In this document: one piece after another, positions 26,394-27,727 of the stretch
Numbering within the stretch: position 1 is the stretch's first letter
Layout of the letters: every line of letters begins with the position of its first letter
From: Helicobacteraceae bacterium
GTDB lineage: Bacteria > Campylobacterota > Campylobacteria > Campylobacterales > SZUA-545
DNA length: 27,727 bases
Direction: 5' to 3'
Assembly (NCBI GenBank): GCA_031275395.1
Contig: JAISOU010000030.1
Span: 1 to 27,727 of the forward strand
Made by a program: the position numbers and the translations under genes
The notes under the pieces: generated by a model
Database searches by the model: none
Told to the model about the DNA's origin: nothing
What the model saw: only the letters and a program-made list of their open reading frames with translations

Positions 26394-27002
26394 TTAGTCT
26401 TTGATTGTTGGAGTCGGCGGTTGGCATTGGTCTAGTATTGCGTCGTTGTGTTTTCTTTCTACCGAATCAAATAACGTTTTGTATAATTCCTCTTTATATT
26501 TGGATTCGCGATAGTCGCTTACTCTAAGAAAGAAAAAGCTATCGTCCGATAGAAAGTACAAAGTTGCGCCAATATCGGTCTGATAACAGAGGTATTCCAT
26601 TCCTTTTATTTTTTTATAGATTTTATATTCTTGTTTAATCTGATCGCAGGCATTTAATAGATAGTCGATTTTGATCTTTTTGTAGTCTATCGCAATTTCT
26701 GCGAAATTGTCTTTATTGGCGCTAACGACAAATGCTAATTTGCTTTTACCGTTAATTATCCATGTTGGAAAAGGCAAATCTATTTTATAATGCTCTATCT
26801 CAATTGTTTGCCCATTAACAAAATAATAATATACCTTTAACGGCAAAAAAGGAAATATGTAATTGGAGATATACAATAAAGCAACCAATAAACAGAATGC
26901 CAATACTATTTTATTATTCTTTAGCTCGCGCTTTACTTTATCCCATTCCTGCTTTATCATACGAGTCATAAGCGTTAGCCTAAAATTTTTCATATTTAGC
27001 AT
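26394..27002 (-). CDS. Membrane-anchored putative Rhs immunity protein
   Basis: A 202-residue protein whose ATG shares its first base with the Rhs stop codon (TAATG), so its translation is coupled to the toxin gene. That is the position where Rhs immunity genes usually sit. A single hydrophobic segment (about 31-50: KIVLAFCLLVALLYISNYIF) follows a basic N-terminus, predicting an inner-membrane anchor with the rest outside the cytoplasm (inference). The remainder is rich in aromatic and lysine residues. I recognise no family. Another in-frame ATG lies three codons downstream; no strong ribosome site marks either. Composition is more AT-rich than the core genes, as expected of acquired DNA. The next ORF is a shortened paralogue. 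Confidence 0.6.
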   Translation of the reverse strand: MLNMKNFRLTLMTRMIKQEWDKVKRELKNNKIVLAFCLLVALLYISNYIFPFLPLKVYYYFVNGQTIEIEHYKIDLPFPTWIINGKSKLAFVVSANKDNFAEIAIDYKKIKIDYLLNACDQIKQEYKIYKKIKGMEYLCYQTDIGATLYFLSDDSFFFLRVSDYRESKYKEELYKTLFDSVERKHNDAILDQCQPPTPTIKD

Positions 27003-27727
27003 TACCGATTGACATTGTTTTGATCTTGTCCGCCTCTCAAAAGATCATTGCTAACATTTTCTCCAATGCCTACAAGATCGTTATGTATATCTTTTGGGAA
27101 TTTCGGCAATCTCCATGATGGCAATGGCGATAATGGCGCATTTTCTCGGCAATACTTATTCGTGTCATCTAATGCGCCCCGTAATTGATCGCGATATGCA
27201 GGAGTACCTATATCTTGCGGATTATCTATTTTTATCTTTGCTTGCGATAAATACTCGTACAAGTTAAGTATAGCGTCTATTGCATAATATGCGGCAATAC
27301 CACCGATAATAATTCGCCAAAACTCCCCAGTTGGATCCACATAATTGATCGGATCATTCCCAACATACCCATAGAGGTTAGAAGAGCCTCCGTTAAAGTC
27401 AATCGGGTCTTTGGCAGTCCATCTACCAGTGAAGGGATCGTAATCTCTGTAACCAAACCGAACAAGTTTGGTATCCTGATCGTATAATCCTCCCGCAGAG
27501 CCTATAGGAACGTTTAGATCGGGATTTGTATCGTTGATTACGTTTCCAAAAGAATCATAATCGATCCGTTTGATAACGCCGCTAGAGTTTCTAACGGCTT
27601 TAAGGCTTCCTAAATGATTGTAGCTTAGGTAAAAGATTTGATTGTCGGCGTTTGTATAGGCGATAGGAGTCCTTTCTCCCGCATACTCAAATCTGTATTT
27701 AAGAACGCCGTTTCCGTCGTAAACGGC
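27002..27727 (-). CDS. Rhs-repeat protein, C-terminal part with unrecognised tip (partial)
   Basis: The frame is open from the window edge to 27002 (241 residues seen; the N-terminus lies outside). It contains YD-repeat sequence (FYLSYNHLGSLKAVRNSSG, then RIDYDSFGNV). The Rhs core-associated motif follows: FGYRDYDPFTGRWTAKDPID, then NLYGYVGNDPINYVDPTGEF. In Rhs proteins this motif closes the shell, and the variable toxic tip follows it. The tip here is about 106 residues. It has a hydrophobic start (WRIIIGGIAAYYAIDAILNL) and a polar rest ending GGQDQNNVNR. I cannot match it to a known toxin; the hydrophobic segment could suit membrane entry. The TAA overlaps the next gene's ATG. A start at the Met of MDPTGEF is not credible, because the frame continues upstream through conserved Rhs sequence. 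Confidence 0.88.
   Translation of the reverse strand, partial: AVYDGNGVLKYRFEYAGERTPIAYTNADNQIFYLSYNHLGSLKAVRNSSGVIKRIDYDSFGNVINDTNPDLNVPIGSAGGLYDQDTKLVRFGYRDYDPFTGRWTAKDPIDFNGGSSNLYGYVGNDPINYVDPTGEFWRIIIGGIAAYYAIDAILNLYEYLSQAKIKIDNPQDIGTPAYRDQLRGALDDTNKYCRENAPLSPLPSWRLPKFPKDIHNDLVGIGENVSNDLLRGGQDQNNVNR

Noticed and set aside
27002-27340. A separate 112-residue gene starting at MDPTGEF
   Set aside because: The same frame stays open to the window edge and encodes canonical Rhs core sequence upstream, so this is only the end of the Rhs gene.
27277-27465. Small minus-strand ORF within the Rhs region
   Set aside because: It overlaps the Rhs core motif in another frame and has no ribosome site or recognisable motif.

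Overview
The window is about 27.7 kb of a bacterial chromosome that I place in the Campylobacterota (formerly Epsilonproteobacteria) with moderate confidence. The grounds are the short 70-residue bS21 protein with a basic C-terminus, the MFS / PlsC / acyl-ACP synthetase three-part fusion of the kind found in that group, and the mix of GlmS, UvrA, PyrG, DapE, CdsA and LpxL genes in short, frequently switching operons. I cannot name a genus. The DNA is strongly enriched in the palindrome GCGATCGC. I counted roughly 20 copies by eye, and none in the Rhs region at the right end.

Left part (1-6.7 kb): a gene-free edge with a dispersed repeat, then on the minus strand an acyltransferase/acyl-ACP synthetase fusion (aas type) followed by glmS. 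Upstream of aas lie a second repeat copy, a small HIRAN-domain gene broken by one base in an A/T run, and a small membrane protein.

Middle part (6.8-15 kb): an RND/MMPL exporter on the plus strand, then a minus-strand operon cdsA - cation/proton antiporter - TorF-type outer-membrane protein. Next, on the plus strand, come a SulP anion transporter and a TauE/SafE (TSUP) permease.

Plus-strand run (14.3-21.1 kb): TSUP, uvrA, a small membrane protein, an unrecognised conserved-looking protein, crcB, an ABC-F ATPase and a YjbR-family protein. Several of these overlap or abut. This stretch shows erosion: crcB has ACG where a start codon should be, and the ABC-F gene needs three single-base corrections, all in A/T runs, to read through.

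Right part (21-27.7 kb): pyrG (minus), rpsU and an LpxL-type acyltransferase (plus), an unrecognised 208-residue protein (minus) and dapE (plus). The window ends in an Rhs polymorphic-toxin module on the minus strand. It holds the C-terminal 241 residues of an Rhs protein with a tip I do not recognise, a translationally coupled membrane-anchored putative immunity protein, and a second shortened immunity-like ORF whose N-terminal half is made of dispersed-repeat sequence. This module is the best candidate for an undescribed system, because I recognise neither the toxin tip nor the partner proteins.

Functionally, most of the window is envelope building and housekeeping (amino sugars, phospholipid and lipid A acylation, CDP-diacylglycerol, diaminopimelate, CTP) plus ion transport and DNA repair. 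Accessory DNA is confined to the right edge and the scattered repeats.
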